From Pedobacter panaciterrae (GTDB taxonomy: Bacteria > Bacteroidota > Bacteroidia > Sphingobacteriales > Sphingobacteriaceae): DNA of 64,000 nt. This document shows, in pieces, positions 52,850 through 61,678 of the stretch. The stretch is from contig NZ_JABMKW010000016.1 of assembly GCF_013204795.1 (NCBI RefSeq), forward strand, positions 434,001-498,000. The letters run 5' to 3'. The first letter of the stretch is position 1; the number at the start of each line of letters is the position of its first letter. Made by a program: the position numbers and the translations under genes. The notes below the pieces were generated by a model, which was given only the letters and a program-made list of their open reading frames with translations, searched no databases and had not been told where the DNA came from.

Positions 52850-53163
52850 AACTTTCTTATCGCTATGATAAATGGTAGGCTGCTCTTTTGCCAATGTCAT
52901 CTCCTCAATTACAGCTCAATCGGCCATAAGCCTATTTTATTTACACCGGATTACCTGCTGTAAAATCTAGGCTACCTAAGCCATATAATTTAATATAATT
53001 ACTTATATTTAAAGCTCATCCCAGTTTATTATATGTCTTAAATTGTCACAAATCGCCCTTTAAAATGTCGTTTACGCACCGCATTAAATCTGCTTTGGCA
53101 ATATAAATTTGCTGTACTAAATTGCTGCACTAAGCATTGAATCAGAATCAACCATCTCAAAAT

Positions 53164-53580
53164 ATGACTATATCTAAAACCGCCACAAATTCAAACAAGG
53201 TAAGTGCACACATCAAAAGATTAGAAGCACCCATAGCAGCCGCAACTCAATATATAAGGCAGATTATTTTAAGCACAGATAAAGAAATTGCAGAACAAAT
53301 AAAATGGAATTCGCCCTGCTTCTATTATACAGGGCCAATGAAACCGTTCGATCCTAAAGAATATAAAAGAGATATCGTAGTAGTAAACCTCCATAAGGGC
53401 AATATCTTACTGGTTTTTCCTACCGGGGCAAAAGTTAATGATACCAGTGGATTGCTTGAAGGAAATTTTACAGATGGCAGAAGACTGGTTAGGTTTAAAG
53501 ATATGGATGATGTTAAAGCCAAACAGGACTCGTTAAAGACAATAATTACAGAATGGCTTAAGTTGGTAGAAACCAATTAG
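53164..53580 (+). CDS. DUF1801 family protein
   Basis: About 138 residues from the ATG at 53164-53166; a TTG at 53137 would add nine residues and is less likely. ATQYIRQIILSTDKEIAEQI, KWNSPCFYYTGPMKPFDPKE and the late FPTGAKVNDTSGLLEGNFTD and RRLVRFKDMDDV match the DUF1801/YdhG-like family (small cytoplasmic proteins with an iron-chaperone-like fold). Function unknown. It stands alone: 287 bases without a gene lie before it and a bidirectional terminator follows. A TAAATTTG at 53104-53111 fits the -7 consensus, but no good -33 partner is seen. Confidence 0.8.
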   Translation: MTISKTATNSNKVSAHIKRLEAPIAAATQYIRQIILSTDKEIAEQIKWNSPCFYYTGPMKPFDPKEYKRDIVVVNLHKGNILLVFPTGAKVNDTSGLLEGNFTDGRRLVRFKDMDDVKAKQDSLKTIITEWLKLVETN

Positions 53581-53587
53581 CGTAGAA

Positions 53588-53620
53588 AGCGTCTGAATCA
53601 TGATTTATGATTCAGACGCT
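53588..53620. terminator. Bidirectional terminator between DUF1801 and DinB genes
   Basis: A perfect 14-bp stem AGCGTCTGAATCAT (53588-53601) against 53607-53620 with a GATTT loop. It lies 7 bases after the DUF1801 stop and 5 bases before the end of the convergent DinB gene. A T-run is missing on both strands but position and stability argue for terminator function. Confidence 0.65.
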
Positions 53621-53625
53621 GACGA

Positions 53626-54132
53626 CTATTTCATAGCTTGATATAAATACGTGCTGTAATCAGTTGAAACTCCTGCATGATCTAATTGCCGAAGCATCGC
53701 TGCAATATTTCCTCTATGATAGGTCCCGTGATTTACAACGTGTTGTATTACCTCACTATGTTGCATGGACAGAGTCGAATAGGTCGTAGTTTGTTCCATG
53801 TCAGTAGTACTAACAAAATCATAGTAGCTTTTGGACAACAGATCCTGCTTTTTCCCGAAATCGGGAAGACTTAAGGCTTTTACTTCTTCTGTAAGTCTTG
53901 CAATTGTACTCCTTATGGCCTCATAATCATCTGAGGCATATCTCCTAATTAATAGTGAATGCCATCCATAGTCAACAATATAAATATGCATTAGCGTATC
54001 AAAAATAGATGGAAAAACACTTTTGATATTTTCATGGCATAGTTCAGACGGGAGTTGCATTAAGTGATCTAAAATGGTTTTATTTGCCCAGGTATTATAA
54101 TCGAATAGCTTTATTGAATGATTGTTCATCAT
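53626..54132 (-). CDS. DinB family protein
   Basis: About 168 residues from MMNNHSIKLFDYNTWANKTI at 54132. An ATG at 54192 adds a hydrophobic 20-residue lead that I consider spurious. WANKTILDHLMQLP (about residues 14-27), HIYIVDYGWH (about 50-59) and HVVNHGTYHRGNIAAMLRQL (about 130-149) are DinB-fold features; the His residues at about 52, 134 and 138 can bind a divalent metal. DinB/DUF664 proteins form a four-helix bundle and include thiol-dependent enzymes, but most have no assigned role. Stand-alone gene ending at a bidirectional terminator. Confidence 0.85.
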   Translation of the reverse strand: MMNNHSIKLFDYNTWANKTILDHLMQLPSELCHENIKSVFPSIFDTLMHIYIVDYGWHSLLIRRYASDDYEAIRSTIARLTEEVKALSLPDFGKKQDLLSKSYYDFVSTTDMEQTTTYSTLSMQHSEVIQHVVNHGTYHRGNIAAMLRQLDHAGVSTDYSTYLYQAMK

Positions 54133-54192
54133 TGTCTTTATTATGTGTAAATGAAAAAGGATTAGATTTCTATGTATAAAAAATACATACAT

Positions 54193-54631
54193 TCTTATGC
54201 CGTAAATTGATACAGAAATATCAATGCGGCATAATCATAGAATTACCAACTAGCTTTGAGATTTAGCAGGTCAGTTTTGTGGTTATATGTGTGATGGGAT
54301 TTTTCATAGTCACCTCCTTCTTTTTAGGCAATTAATAAGTCAAAAATATACTTTTTTCCCCATCGGACAAATTAAGAGGATGTATGCAGGAAAAGTGTTC
54401 GTTTTATGTGGCTGAGCGTTACGAGTAAGCCCGATCATAATAGGATTAACCATATTCGTGGGACTCGGTTAAAACAGACCCTTAGAAGGGCATTTGAAGA
54501 GGTGGTTAAATATCGCAGGAGAAGGATTATTCGTATTGAAGAGGTTCGTACCGATAGAACCAAGATCGCGACCAATGCACCAAAATTCAAAATCGAGAAA
54601 ATACGCTGGATACAGAATGAAGTCCAAAAAG
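54193..54631. other. Intergenic stretch without a convincing gene
   Basis: About 440 bases between the DinB gene and the terminator of the cytochrome gene. A plus-strand reading frame of 89 codons (54406-54675) is open but basic and without recognisable motifs, and it runs through the terminator hairpin to a stop. It does not look like a real gene. No clear promoter elements except AT-rich spots. Confidence 0.45.
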
Positions 54632-54666
54632 AAGAGGATGTTCATATTAATAATGAACATCCTCTT
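54632..54666. terminator. Terminator of the cytochrome c gene
   Basis: AAGAGGATGTTCAT (54632-54645) pairs perfectly with 54653-54666 across a 7-base ATTAATA loop (14-bp stem). The minus strand continues with TTTTTGG and the plus strand with TTAGTTT, so it can terminate both ways. It starts 14 bases past the cytochrome stop. Confidence 0.8.
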
Positions 54667-54679
54667 TTAGTTTAAGTTA

Positions 54680-55063
54680 TTACTTTGTAGAAAGTATATA
54701 CTTTACAATTTTCTCGGCGTCAGCCTGAGTAACTGATGGGTGAGGTGCCATAGGGATTTCGCCCCATACTCCACTTCCACCTTTAATTACTTTTTTAGCA
54801 AGCAAAGTAACGTTTGCCTGTGTTGCTGGATATTTCTTTGCAACATCTGAGTATGCCGGTCCAACTAGTTTTTCAGTTGGCTTATGACATGCAAAACAGT
54901 CTGATTTTGTAATCAGTGCTTTTCCCTGTGCAACATCTGCAGGTGATAAAACACTAGATGCCGGTTTAGCCCCCTTACCGGTTTTCTTAGTTTGTGCGTA
55001 TCCGCTTGTGCATACTGCAAAAACAGAACAAATTAAAAAGACAAAGCTCTTTTTCATATTCAA
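54680..55063 (-). CDS. Small c-type cytochrome (class I)
   Basis: A 127-residue periplasmic cytochrome. The signal peptide ends near GYAQ (about residue 24). The heme site is Cys56-FACHK60 (CxxCH), followed by KPTEKLVGPAYSDVAKKYP, and the EIPMAPHP segment (Met104) supplies the axial methionine. A short C-terminal helix (DAEKIVKYILSTK) completes the cytochrome fold. It lies 53 bases after the oxidoreductase gene, on the same strand as the isomerase and the ThuA-azurin fusion. It probably carries electrons from that cluster to an oxidase. The match to the class I fold is strong; the partner is inferred. Confidence 0.9.
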   Translation of the reverse strand: MNMKKSFVFLICSVFAVCTSGYAQTKKTGKGAKPASSVLSPADVAQGKALITKSDCFACHKPTEKLVGPAYSDVAKKYPATQANVTLLAKKVIKGGSGVWGEIPMAPHPSVTQADAEKIVKYILSTK

Positions 55064-55116
55064 TACATTAAAATTAATTGAGTTCGGTTCATTTGATAAT
55101 GCAAATAAACTAATTT

Positions 55117-56232
55117 TTATGATTTAAACGTGAAATCTGGCAAAGGAATTATTTCTCCACCCTTCATTGCCGACTCATGCGCCAAAATACCAACACAAGT
55201 GATGTTGGCAGATTCCTGAGCATCAGGATAGGGAGCCCTGTTTTCAGTTAAAGCTTTTAAAAACTCATTTACAAGATGTGGATGCGAACCTCCATGGCCA
55301 GACCCCTGGATAAACGATAGATGCTGGTTCTCCTCAGAATCATAAACACCAGCAGTGGTAAAATGCTGAATTTCCTCGGGAAGAAGATGCGCATAATCTG
55401 GTATTTTAACTTTTTCAGGAGATTCACCGGTATGGATTACACTATCCTCATGTTCAATCAACGTCCACTCAAACGATTTTTTAGAACCATACACGTCAAA
55501 ACTCTCTCGGTATTGTCTCGCGGTATTAAACAGCGATCTGGTAACTTCCGCAGACAAATCTGAATCACGGTATTTGATATGACAAGTTTCGATTGCAAAT
55601 GGAGATCCATATTTTTCAATCAGATGATCATCAATTTTTCCAGAACCAAAACAAGAAACATATGCTGCCTGTGCTTTTGGTAAAGCCAGTACAGGGCCAA
55701 CACAATGTGTTGCATAATGCATTGGTGGCAAACCTTCCCAATACCCCGGCCAGCCTGCCATTTCCTGCTGGTGGGAAGCTCTTAAGAATTGTATTTTGCC
55801 CAGGTCTCCCTTTTCATAAAGCTCCTTTACAAATAGAAATTCGCGACTGTAAATAACTGTTTCCATCATCATATACGTTAAACCGGTTTCTTTTACTGCT
55901 TCAACAATCTGACGGCACTCCTCAACAGTAGTCGCCATTGGCACTGTACAAGCCACATGCTTTCCGGCCCTTAGCGCTGCAATAGATTGCTCAGCATGAT
56001 TTTGTATCGGCGTATTGATGTGAACTGCATCTACATCAGGATCTTTAAGCAATTCCTCATAACTCACATACCTTTTTTCTATTCCGAATGCATCTCCTAT
56101 TTCTTTTAACTTATCCGGATTACGCTGACAGATTGCGTACATGTTTGCATTGGGATGTTTTTGATAGATCGGAATGAATTCTGCACCAAATCCAAGTCCA
56201 ACAATGGCAATATTTATTTTTTTCTGACTCAT
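55117..56232 (-). CDS. Gfo/Idh/MocA-family oxidoreductase with altered EKP motif
   Basis: A 371-residue cytoplasmic dehydrogenase. Residues 4-20 (INIAIVGLGFGAEFIPI) form the NAD(P)-binding Rossmann motif. VHINTPIQNHAEQSIAALRA and GKHVACTVPMAT follow near residues 70-105. In the usual family motif GKHVxxEKPxA the Lys takes part in catalysis or cofactor binding, and here the E-K-P is T-V-P. A C-terminal barrel domain follows with HATHCVGPV-like and GHGGSHPHLVNEFLKAL. It is 32 bases after the sugar isomerase gene. In context it may reduce or isomerise 3-keto or related oxidised sugars. The missing Lys makes the reaction uncertain. Confidence 0.88.
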   Translation of the reverse strand: MSQKKINIAIVGLGFGAEFIPIYQKHPNANMYAICQRNPDKLKEIGDAFGIEKRYVSYEELLKDPDVDAVHINTPIQNHAEQSIAALRAGKHVACTVPMATTVEECRQIVEAVKETGLTYMMMETVIYSREFLFVKELYEKGDLGKIQFLRASHQQEMAGWPGYWEGLPPMHYATHCVGPVLALPKAQAAYVSCFGSGKIDDHLIEKYGSPFAIETCHIKYRDSDLSAEVTRSLFNTARQYRESFDVYGSKKSFEWTLIEHEDSVIHTGESPEKVKIPDYAHLLPEEIQHFTTAGVYDSEENQHLSFIQGSGHGGSHPHLVNEFLKALTENRAPYPDAQESANITCVGILAHESAMKGGEIIPLPDFTFKS

Positions 56233-56264
56233 ATTATTAACTGATACAATGTTTATTTGATATG

Positions 56265-57122
56265 TTATTTACTCCAGTTTCTTAAAAATTTACCCCCTTC
56301 TTCGGCAAAACTATCCTGGCTTGGCGCAAGTGTACGCCAGATGCAAACCGCTCCGGCCAGTTCTTTTATCTCAGGGGTAAAACTTTCGATTGAAACCGCA
56401 CCCTGGTAGTTTATCGCTTCTAATCCTCTTTTATAGGCATCCCACCTGGTTTGACCAGTACCTGGAGTACCTCTGTAGTTTTCAGAAACCTGTACATGCA
56501 AAAGGTCCTTACCTGCAAGCAAAATTGCCCTTTCAATATCAGGTTCTTCAATATTCATATGAAATCCGTCCAGCAATATCTTTGCTGTCGGATGATTGAT
56601 ATCTTTAATCAGGCGAACAACATCTTCGGCAGTATTGATCAGATCAGACTCGAAACGGTTCAACGGCTCTATGGCCAACTGAAGTCCTCTTTCCTGCGCC
56701 ATTCCCCCTACTTTATGAAGATTGGTCGCCGCCCTGTCCCACTCTATTTTTTTCTGTTCAGGCGATACTAAACGTGCCTTACCTACTGCAGAATACATTG
56801 GCCCGGCAAAAAAACCGGCCCCAATTTCATATGCTATTTCCAGGCAAGATTCTATGTAATCAAAACTGGTATCATGATACTTTACGTCTTCATTTGTTAA
56901 ATCTCTGGTTGGTCCAAAAGCCCCACAAATGGCAGGCACTAAATCAAATTCTTTAAGTGCTTCTTTAACCCTTTTTGTGTCAATTAGTGCAGGATCTTCA
57001 ATTGGTATTTCTACCATGTCGTATCCCATACTCTTGATCTTCGAGAACAGTGAAATGGTGTCTGTTTTAAATGGCGATGTCCATAACCATGTACTAACAC
57101 CTAACTTTATATTTAAACTCAT
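56265..57122 (-). CDS. Sugar phosphate isomerase/epimerase (xylose isomerase-like TIM barrel)
   Basis: A 285-residue TIM barrel of the AP-endonuclease family 2 type. LGVSTWLWTSPFKTDTISLF (about residues 7-26), DMVEIPIEDPALI (about 35-47), GPMYSAVGKARLVSPEQKK and LAIEPLNRFESDLINTAEDV (near residue 150) give metal-binding Glu, Asp and His residues; ILLDGFHMNIEEPDI and GAVSIESFTPEIKEL add the last ones. The family includes D-psicose/tagatose epimerases, 2-keto-myo-inositol dehydratase and 3-ketoglycoside-processing enzymes. It is 28 bases after the ThuA-azurin fusion. An active metal site is likely, though the sugar is unknown. Confidence 0.87.
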   Translation of the reverse strand: MSLNIKLGVSTWLWTSPFKTDTISLFSKIKSMGYDMVEIPIEDPALIDTKRVKEALKEFDLVPAICGAFGPTRDLTNEDVKYHDTSFDYIESCLEIAYEIGAGFFAGPMYSAVGKARLVSPEQKKIEWDRAATNLHKVGGMAQERGLQLAIEPLNRFESDLINTAEDVVRLIKDINHPTAKILLDGFHMNIEEPDIERAILLAGKDLLHVQVSENYRGTPGTGQTRWDAYKRGLEAINYQGAVSIESFTPEIKELAGAVCIWRTLAPSQDSFAEEGGKFLRNWSK

Positions 57123-57150
57123 AATGTACCGGCAGATATTTGATTGCTAT

Positions 57151-60100
57151 TTATTTGGTTACTTTCATTACACCATTCATGATGCTCCAATGTCCCGGAA
57201 AAGTACACAGGAAAGGATAGTCTCCTGGCTTATCAGGTGCAGTGAACTGTAAGGTAACTTTTTCTTCCGGATTCAGCAACTTGGTTGCGAACAAGATCTC
57301 AGGAATAGCAGGCACATAATTCTTCTCTGCACCGTTAGGATCCTTCGCCATTTCATCTGCGGCCGCACCCACTTTTTTAAGTGTGCCGGGTTTAGAAATC
57401 ACCATGTTGTGCTGCATAAAATCCGGGTTTTCCAGGTTAATGGTTACCGTTTGCCCTGCTTTTACCGTGAATGAGGTTTTGTTAAACTTCATTACATGCT
57501 CTACAACCTTGATGTTGATCACCACTTCATCAGAAGGCTTAGCAGAATGATGTTCTTTTTCAGCTGAAGCCACATCTTTGTTTTTCACATTCGGAAGGAT
57601 GTCCTTAACTATCGTCTGAATATATGCAGATGGATTTGAGGCTGTTTTAGACATCGCCAGGAACCCTTCATGATGCAGTAATGCTGCTGTATACAATGCC
57701 TGAGCAATGTATTTATCTTTTGCATTTACCGAATCCGCAGCGGCTTCGTACAAAAGATGTCCAAGATGAACAGAAGCAGGTATATCTGATATGGCAAGTA
57801 TAGCCGCCAGGCGAACACGAAGATCTTTGTCTTTAAGTAAACCTGATTTTTGGATTGAGCCAATCATTGCATTGTCTTTTGGAAGCGCTTGGATGGCAGC
57901 CTTTCTTACACCAGCTGCAGGATGATTTAAGGCCTCCTGTACTGCCTTTAAGGCTTCAGCATTAGATCCATCTAAGGCACCTAATCCTTGTAAGGTCCAG
58001 ATCGCATTTACTGCAGGTCCGTTTAATCCTATTTCGTCTATTTTTTGATTGCTGATGATTTTGTAAAGTCCAGGAATAACTGACCGGTTTTTAGATTCCA
58101 CGATTAAACGCTGAGCAGTCATTCTCCAGAATAGGTTATCGTTTTCTAAAGCGGAAAGTAATCCTTCAGGATGGTCTTTAGACAGCTTAATTGGGGTATA
58201 TGCTTTCGCATTTTTATATTTAATTCTGTAGATACGGCCACGTACACGGTCACGTAGTGGATTGATGTATGCATTACCTTCTCCATTCTCAAATCCACGC
58301 GGCGTAGGGTTGTGCTGAATGATAAAATCATACCAATCTGCTACCCACACTGCACCATCCGGTCCCACTTCGGCGTGTACAGGACCCACCCATTCGTCGG
58401 AACTCGCCAAGAAATTCCAGCCGTCTTTTTCTATGAAACCGGCACCTTCTTTTTTAAGTAGGGCACTGTGAATTACCCTTCCGGTGGGTTCACAAACAAA
58501 GGCTGTGCTGTTCCAGTAACTTTTAGGAAAATTCCTTGCAGTATAGAAATTATGACCTGCAGCGGCGGTAAAACCACCATGCACATCTACCTGTCTTAAA
58601 TTTGGAAATACCACATGCATTTCATAATGACCATCAATCTTTTGAACCGGTTGAACCTTAGAACCAGGTAATACTTTTTGCATATATTTTTCCGGCATTG
58701 AGAAAAATGCAGTATGCGTATTGTTGGCAGTAGAAATAAACACATCATTCTCTTCTGTAAAGGCTAATCCCCAGGTGTTGTTGCTGGTTTTACCTTTGAA
58801 ATCAAAGTTTTTGCCATCAGGTGTAAAGCTGTACACTCCCTGACTGAACTTCAGATTCTGATCGCCTATTTTACCTTCAAAGCCAGCATATCCCACTACT
58901 CCCCAGATCCGATTATCGAATCCGTATTTTAAATTTGAAGGGCCGGCATGGGTATCGCTTTTACCCCATCCGGTGATGATATTTTCACGAATATCAGCCT
59001 TATCATCGCCATCGGTATCTTTCAGGAAAATAAAGTCAGGGGCCTGTGCAACGATTACACCACCGTTTGAAAACATGATACTGGTAGGAATGTTCAAACC
59101 ATCGGCAAAAATTGTAAACTTATCTGCTTTACCGTCTCCGTCAGTATCCTCACAAATCTTTATTCTGTCGTCGCCCTTGCCATTTTTATTTCTTATTGTA
59201 TTTGGATAATCTATCGTTTCTATTACCCATAGTCTTCCTTTTTCATCCCATGCCATTGAAATTGGGTTAATAATATCAGGCTCTGATGCAAAAAGCTGTA
59301 TGTCAAAATCTACAGGAACCTGCATACGCTTTTGGGATTCAGCAGCAGTAAAGGCATGCTGAAATCTTGGTGCCGGATCACGTTTTTCGTAATTAGGAAT
59401 ATTGGCATCAGAATACACGCCAACAGGAATTTTGTAATCGGCAATTTGCTTTTGCACTTTATCTCCCAAAGCCCAGATGACCCCATTACTGATCAGTTTT
59501 ATAAAATCAGGTTGTTTCCAGGTGCTATCATTGTGACCACTTGCGGTATAAAACACCCTCCCTTTACCTTGTTTGCGAACCCAGGTATAAGGCTCATGTA
59601 AGTCGCCCTCAACACGTTCCTGCAGAACTGTCATATCGGGATTAAGCTTGGTATGAACATAGGTTTCATCCCATGAGGAGAAAGGATTAACGCCTTTCAT
59701 GACAGGGTGATTTTTATTCACCGTTACCGCCGAGAATACCCCTGTTTTATGGGTACTAAACTGTCCGCCAACGGCCTGAATATACCAATCAGAATTCTGA
59801 AAGCAGAAAGATGCAGAGTGAATAGGGATTAAAGCTTTCCCCCCCTCTACAAAATCTTTAAGTGCTTTTTCCTTGTCCGGAGTAATGGTATCATAGTTAC
59901 CGTAAATAATGATACCATCGTATTTATTAAGTGTCTGAGTGTTTAACAAACTCGTATCAGTGGTATAAGAGACATTAATCCCCAGTCCGAAAAGAGGACT
60001 GATCAGCATCGGAGCAAGCTTTGATGAGTTATGATGCATACTTTCGTTTCCTAAAAAAAGCACCTCAGCTCTTCGGGGATGCTGTTTCTCTGCATTTCCA

Positions 60101-60177
60101 CCGACTACTCTTGTTTTATTTGAACAATACTGAAACAAGACACTACTTAATACGATTAGAAAAATAATCTTTCTCAT
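57151..60177 (-). CDS. ThuA + beta-propeller dehydrogenase-like + HEAT + azurin-type copper domain fusion (lipoprotein)
   Basis: A 1008-residue exported protein with a lipobox (LFQYC, about residues 14-18). Domains in order: ThuA-like (about 36-245, with IIIYGNYDTITPDKEKALKD and FVEGGKALIPIHSASFCF); a soluble-quinoprotein-type propeller (about 280-650, with FDIQLFASEPDIINPISMAW and VGYAGFEGK); HEAT-like helices (about 670-850); and a C-terminal cupredoxin (about 890-1008). QHNMVIS supplies one copper His, and FLCTFPGHWSIMNGVM supplies Cys, His and Met. It has no CxxCH of its own. Together with a free cytochrome c it could pass electrons from sugar oxidation to the respiratory chain. It is the first gene of the isomerase-oxidoreductase-cytochrome unit. 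Confidence 0.85.
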   Translation of the reverse strand: MRKIIFLIVLSSVLFQYCSNKTRVVGGNAEKQHPRRAEVLFLGNESMHHNSSKLAPMLISPLFGLGINVSYTTDTSLLNTQTLNKYDGIIIYGNYDTITPDKEKALKDFVEGGKALIPIHSASFCFQNSDWYIQAVGGQFSTHKTGVFSAVTVNKNHPVMKGVNPFSSWDETYVHTKLNPDMTVLQERVEGDLHEPYTWVRKQGKGRVFYTASGHNDSTWKQPDFIKLISNGVIWALGDKVQKQIADYKIPVGVYSDANIPNYEKRDPAPRFQHAFTAAESQKRMQVPVDFDIQLFASEPDIINPISMAWDEKGRLWVIETIDYPNTIRNKNGKGDDRIKICEDTDGDGKADKFTIFADGLNIPTSIMFSNGGVIVAQAPDFIFLKDTDGDDKADIRENIITGWGKSDTHAGPSNLKYGFDNRIWGVVGYAGFEGKIGDQNLKFSQGVYSFTPDGKNFDFKGKTSNNTWGLAFTEENDVFISTANNTHTAFFSMPEKYMQKVLPGSKVQPVQKIDGHYEMHVVFPNLRQVDVHGGFTAAAGHNFYTARNFPKSYWNSTAFVCEPTGRVIHSALLKKEGAGFIEKDGWNFLASSDEWVGPVHAEVGPDGAVWVADWYDFIIQHNPTPRGFENGEGNAYINPLRDRVRGRIYRIKYKNAKAYTPIKLSKDHPEGLLSALENDNLFWRMTAQRLIVESKNRSVIPGLYKIISNQKIDEIGLNGPAVNAIWTLQGLGALDGSNAEALKAVQEALNHPAAGVRKAAIQALPKDNAMIGSIQKSGLLKDKDLRVRLAAILAISDIPASVHLGHLLYEAAADSVNAKDKYIAQALYTAALLHHEGFLAMSKTASNPSAYIQTIVKDILPNVKNKDVASAEKEHHSAKPSDEVVINIKVVEHVMKFNKTSFTVKAGQTVTINLENPDFMQHNMVISKPGTLKKVGAAADEMAKDPNGAEKNYVPAIPEILFATKLLNPEEKVTLQFTAPDKPGDYPFLCTFPGHWSIMNGVMKVTK

Positions 60178-60261
60178 TGGGTCATTATTATATTTGGAAA
60201 TACAAATAAGCTATTTTTTATATCATTATTCTATCTAAATATTATCAGTTTCTAAGTGTAT

Positions 60262-60292
60262 TTTGTCATTGCCCTATTTTTTTATACTTTCA
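60262..60292 (+). promoter_or_regulatory. Candidate promoter of the AraC-type gene
   Basis: TTTG (60262-60265), then 19 bases, then TACTTTCA (60285-60292), near the Bacteroidota TTTG/TAnnTTTG pattern with mismatches at the end of the -7 box. The ATG at 60299 follows within 7 bases, so the transcript would be nearly leaderless. Low confidence. Confidence 0.3.
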
Positions 60293-60298
60293 CATCAA

Positions 60299-61174
60299 AT
60301 GAAAAGCATTGTTCAAAAATCTGCCATCCCTCATTCCAAATTACTGGTTGTTAAGAGACTGGAGGAATTAAATTTCGATCCCAGCCTCCACCAACACCCT
60401 GAATATCAATTATTTTTAGTTCTAAAAGGATGGGGAACACGCTTTATTGGAGATAATATTAAACCATTTAAACCAGGAGACCTTGTATTTACAGGACCTA
60501 ATCTTCCACATTTATGGAGAAATGACCCTGACACCAAAAAATCATCAAAAACGCTAGGCATAGTAATATACTTCCCTCAGAATTTTCTTAATGAAATTAT
60601 AAGTTCAAAAGAAGAAATGGAGAACATCCGTTTACTATTTGAAAAAGCGGGAAGGGGACTGGAAATTTATGGCAAAACCAATAAGATGGTAAGTAAAATG
60701 ATGCACGAACTCCTCAATGCAAAGGGGGTTTCGCGATTAATTATACTACTTCAGATTCTAAATACAATTGCAGACTCAACAGACTGCCATCCGATCACGC
60801 ATGTCAACTACATTCCAATAAATAACAAAACCGAATCTGACCGGATGAATAAGATCTATAGGTACATTATGAAAAACTATAGAGATAAAATAAGTCTGGA
60901 AGTGATAGCCGAACTGATAAACATGACACCCAGTTCGTTTAGCAGGTATTTCAAATCGAGGGTCAACAAATCCTTTTCAGATTTTTTAAAGGAGTTAAGA
61001 ATAGATTATGCACGCAAACTTTTGAACGAAAACAAAATAAGCATCAACAGTGTGAGCTATGATTCCGGTTATACTACGCTTTCTAATTTTAACAAACAGT
61101 TCAAAGAAGTAACCGGAAAAACGCCACTTCAATATAGAAATGAATACCTTAAAATAAGGACAGAAAGTATCTAA
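60299..61174 (+). CDS. AraC-family transcriptional regulator
   Basis: About 291 residues from the ATG at 60299-60301 (MKSIVQKSAIPH); a TTG twelve codons earlier is open but unlikely. An N-terminal cupin-like sensor (about 15-150: HQHPEYQLFLVLKGWGTRFI and PGDLVFTGPNLPHLWRND) has His residues that could bind metal or sugar. The C-terminal DNA-binding part holds two helix-turn-helix motifs (ISLEVIAELINMTPSSFSRY and INSVSYDSGYTTLSNFNKQF, then a KTPLQYR ending). It is divergent from the ThuA-azurin operon (121-base spacer) and probably regulates it in response to its sugar. Confidence 0.9.
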   Translation: MKSIVQKSAIPHSKLLVVKRLEELNFDPSLHQHPEYQLFLVLKGWGTRFIGDNIKPFKPGDLVFTGPNLPHLWRNDPDTKKSSKTLGIVIYFPQNFLNEIISSKEEMENIRLLFEKAGRGLEIYGKTNKMVSKMMHELLNAKGVSRLIILLQILNTIADSTDCHPITHVNYIPINNKTESDRMNKIYRYIMKNYRDKISLEVIAELINMTPSSFSRYFKSRVNKSFSDFLKELRIDYARKLLNENKISINSVSYDSGYTTLSNFNKQFKEVTGKTPLQYRNEYLKIRTESI

Positions 61175-61388
61175 AACGATCTTAAATTTGGGGATGAGGT
61201 GCCCGCTTACCTATAGTGCACTAAATGAACAAATTGAACAAATCCATACGCGCTATCGATTTTCCCTTAATACAAATGGTTTTCTTGTCAAAAACCCACA
61301 TTTTACCCATCTAAGTCAACAATTTGGCGCTTTCTGGCAGATTTCCCCTGCCATGGTTTTCTCACTTTTATTATTACTTTCGTTTTAG

Positions 61389-61400
61389 TGTTGGCCAACA
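61389..61400. promoter_or_regulatory. 12-bp perfect palindrome before the peptide gene
   Basis: TGTTGGCCAACA is self-complementary and ends 59 bases before the peptide start codon. TACTTTCG at 61375-61382 resembles a -7 box just upstream. It could be an operator for the bacteriocin-like operon. No second copy was noticed in the region. Confidence 0.35.
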
Positions 61401-61459
61401 TAGGCGTATCCTGAAAAGCCTTTAACGAGTAAGGAATTTAACAATAACAACCCCCTATT

Positions 61460-61666
61460 ATGAACAAGTTAGAATTAAACAATCTTGGTGTTCAAGAAAT
61501 GAACACAACTGAAATGACAAAAGTTGAAGGCGGTGGTTTACTTGGCGGTATATTAGATAGTCTTTTGACTTCTGTAGTAGGAACCGTAAACTCTGTAGCA
61601 GCTGACACTTCAGCTTTCTTAAGCAAAACATTAACCAATGTTTTGAAACTGGTTTGGAGCCTGTAA
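61460..61666 (+). CDS. Small secreted peptide with double-glycine leader (bacteriocin- or pheromone-like)
   Basis: A 68-residue precursor. Residues 1-25 form a leader with Val11, Met14, Glu18, Met19, Val22 and Gly24-Gly25, that is hydrophobic residues at -15, -12, -7 and -4, Glu at -8, and GG at -2/-1, the pattern recognised by C39 peptidases. The mature 43 residues start GLLGGILDSLLTSVVG and end TLTNVLKLVWSL, Cys-free and amphipathic, with few charges (2 Asp, 2 Lys). There is no modification enzyme nearby, so an unmodified class II bacteriocin-like peptide or a signalling peptide fits better than a lanthipeptide. The next genes are an HlyD-like adaptor and a C39 ABC transporter. Start codon chosen from leader match and a good upstream spacing. 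Confidence 0.85.
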   Translation: MNKLELNNLGVQEMNTTEMTKVEGGGLLGGILDSLLTSVVGTVNSVAADTSAFLSKTLTNVLKLVWSL

Positions 61667-61678
61667 GAAAAAATATCG

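Noticed and set aside
54406..54675. Plus-strand reading frame of 89 codons
   Set aside because: It runs through the terminator hairpin of the cytochrome gene, has no recognisable motif, and has no neighbours on that strand. Basic residues and A/T content fit random translation of the spacer.
61188..61388. Plus-strand reading frame before the peptide gene
   Set aside because: It begins at a non-ATG codon, shows no family or leader motif, and overlaps the promoter area of the peptide gene.
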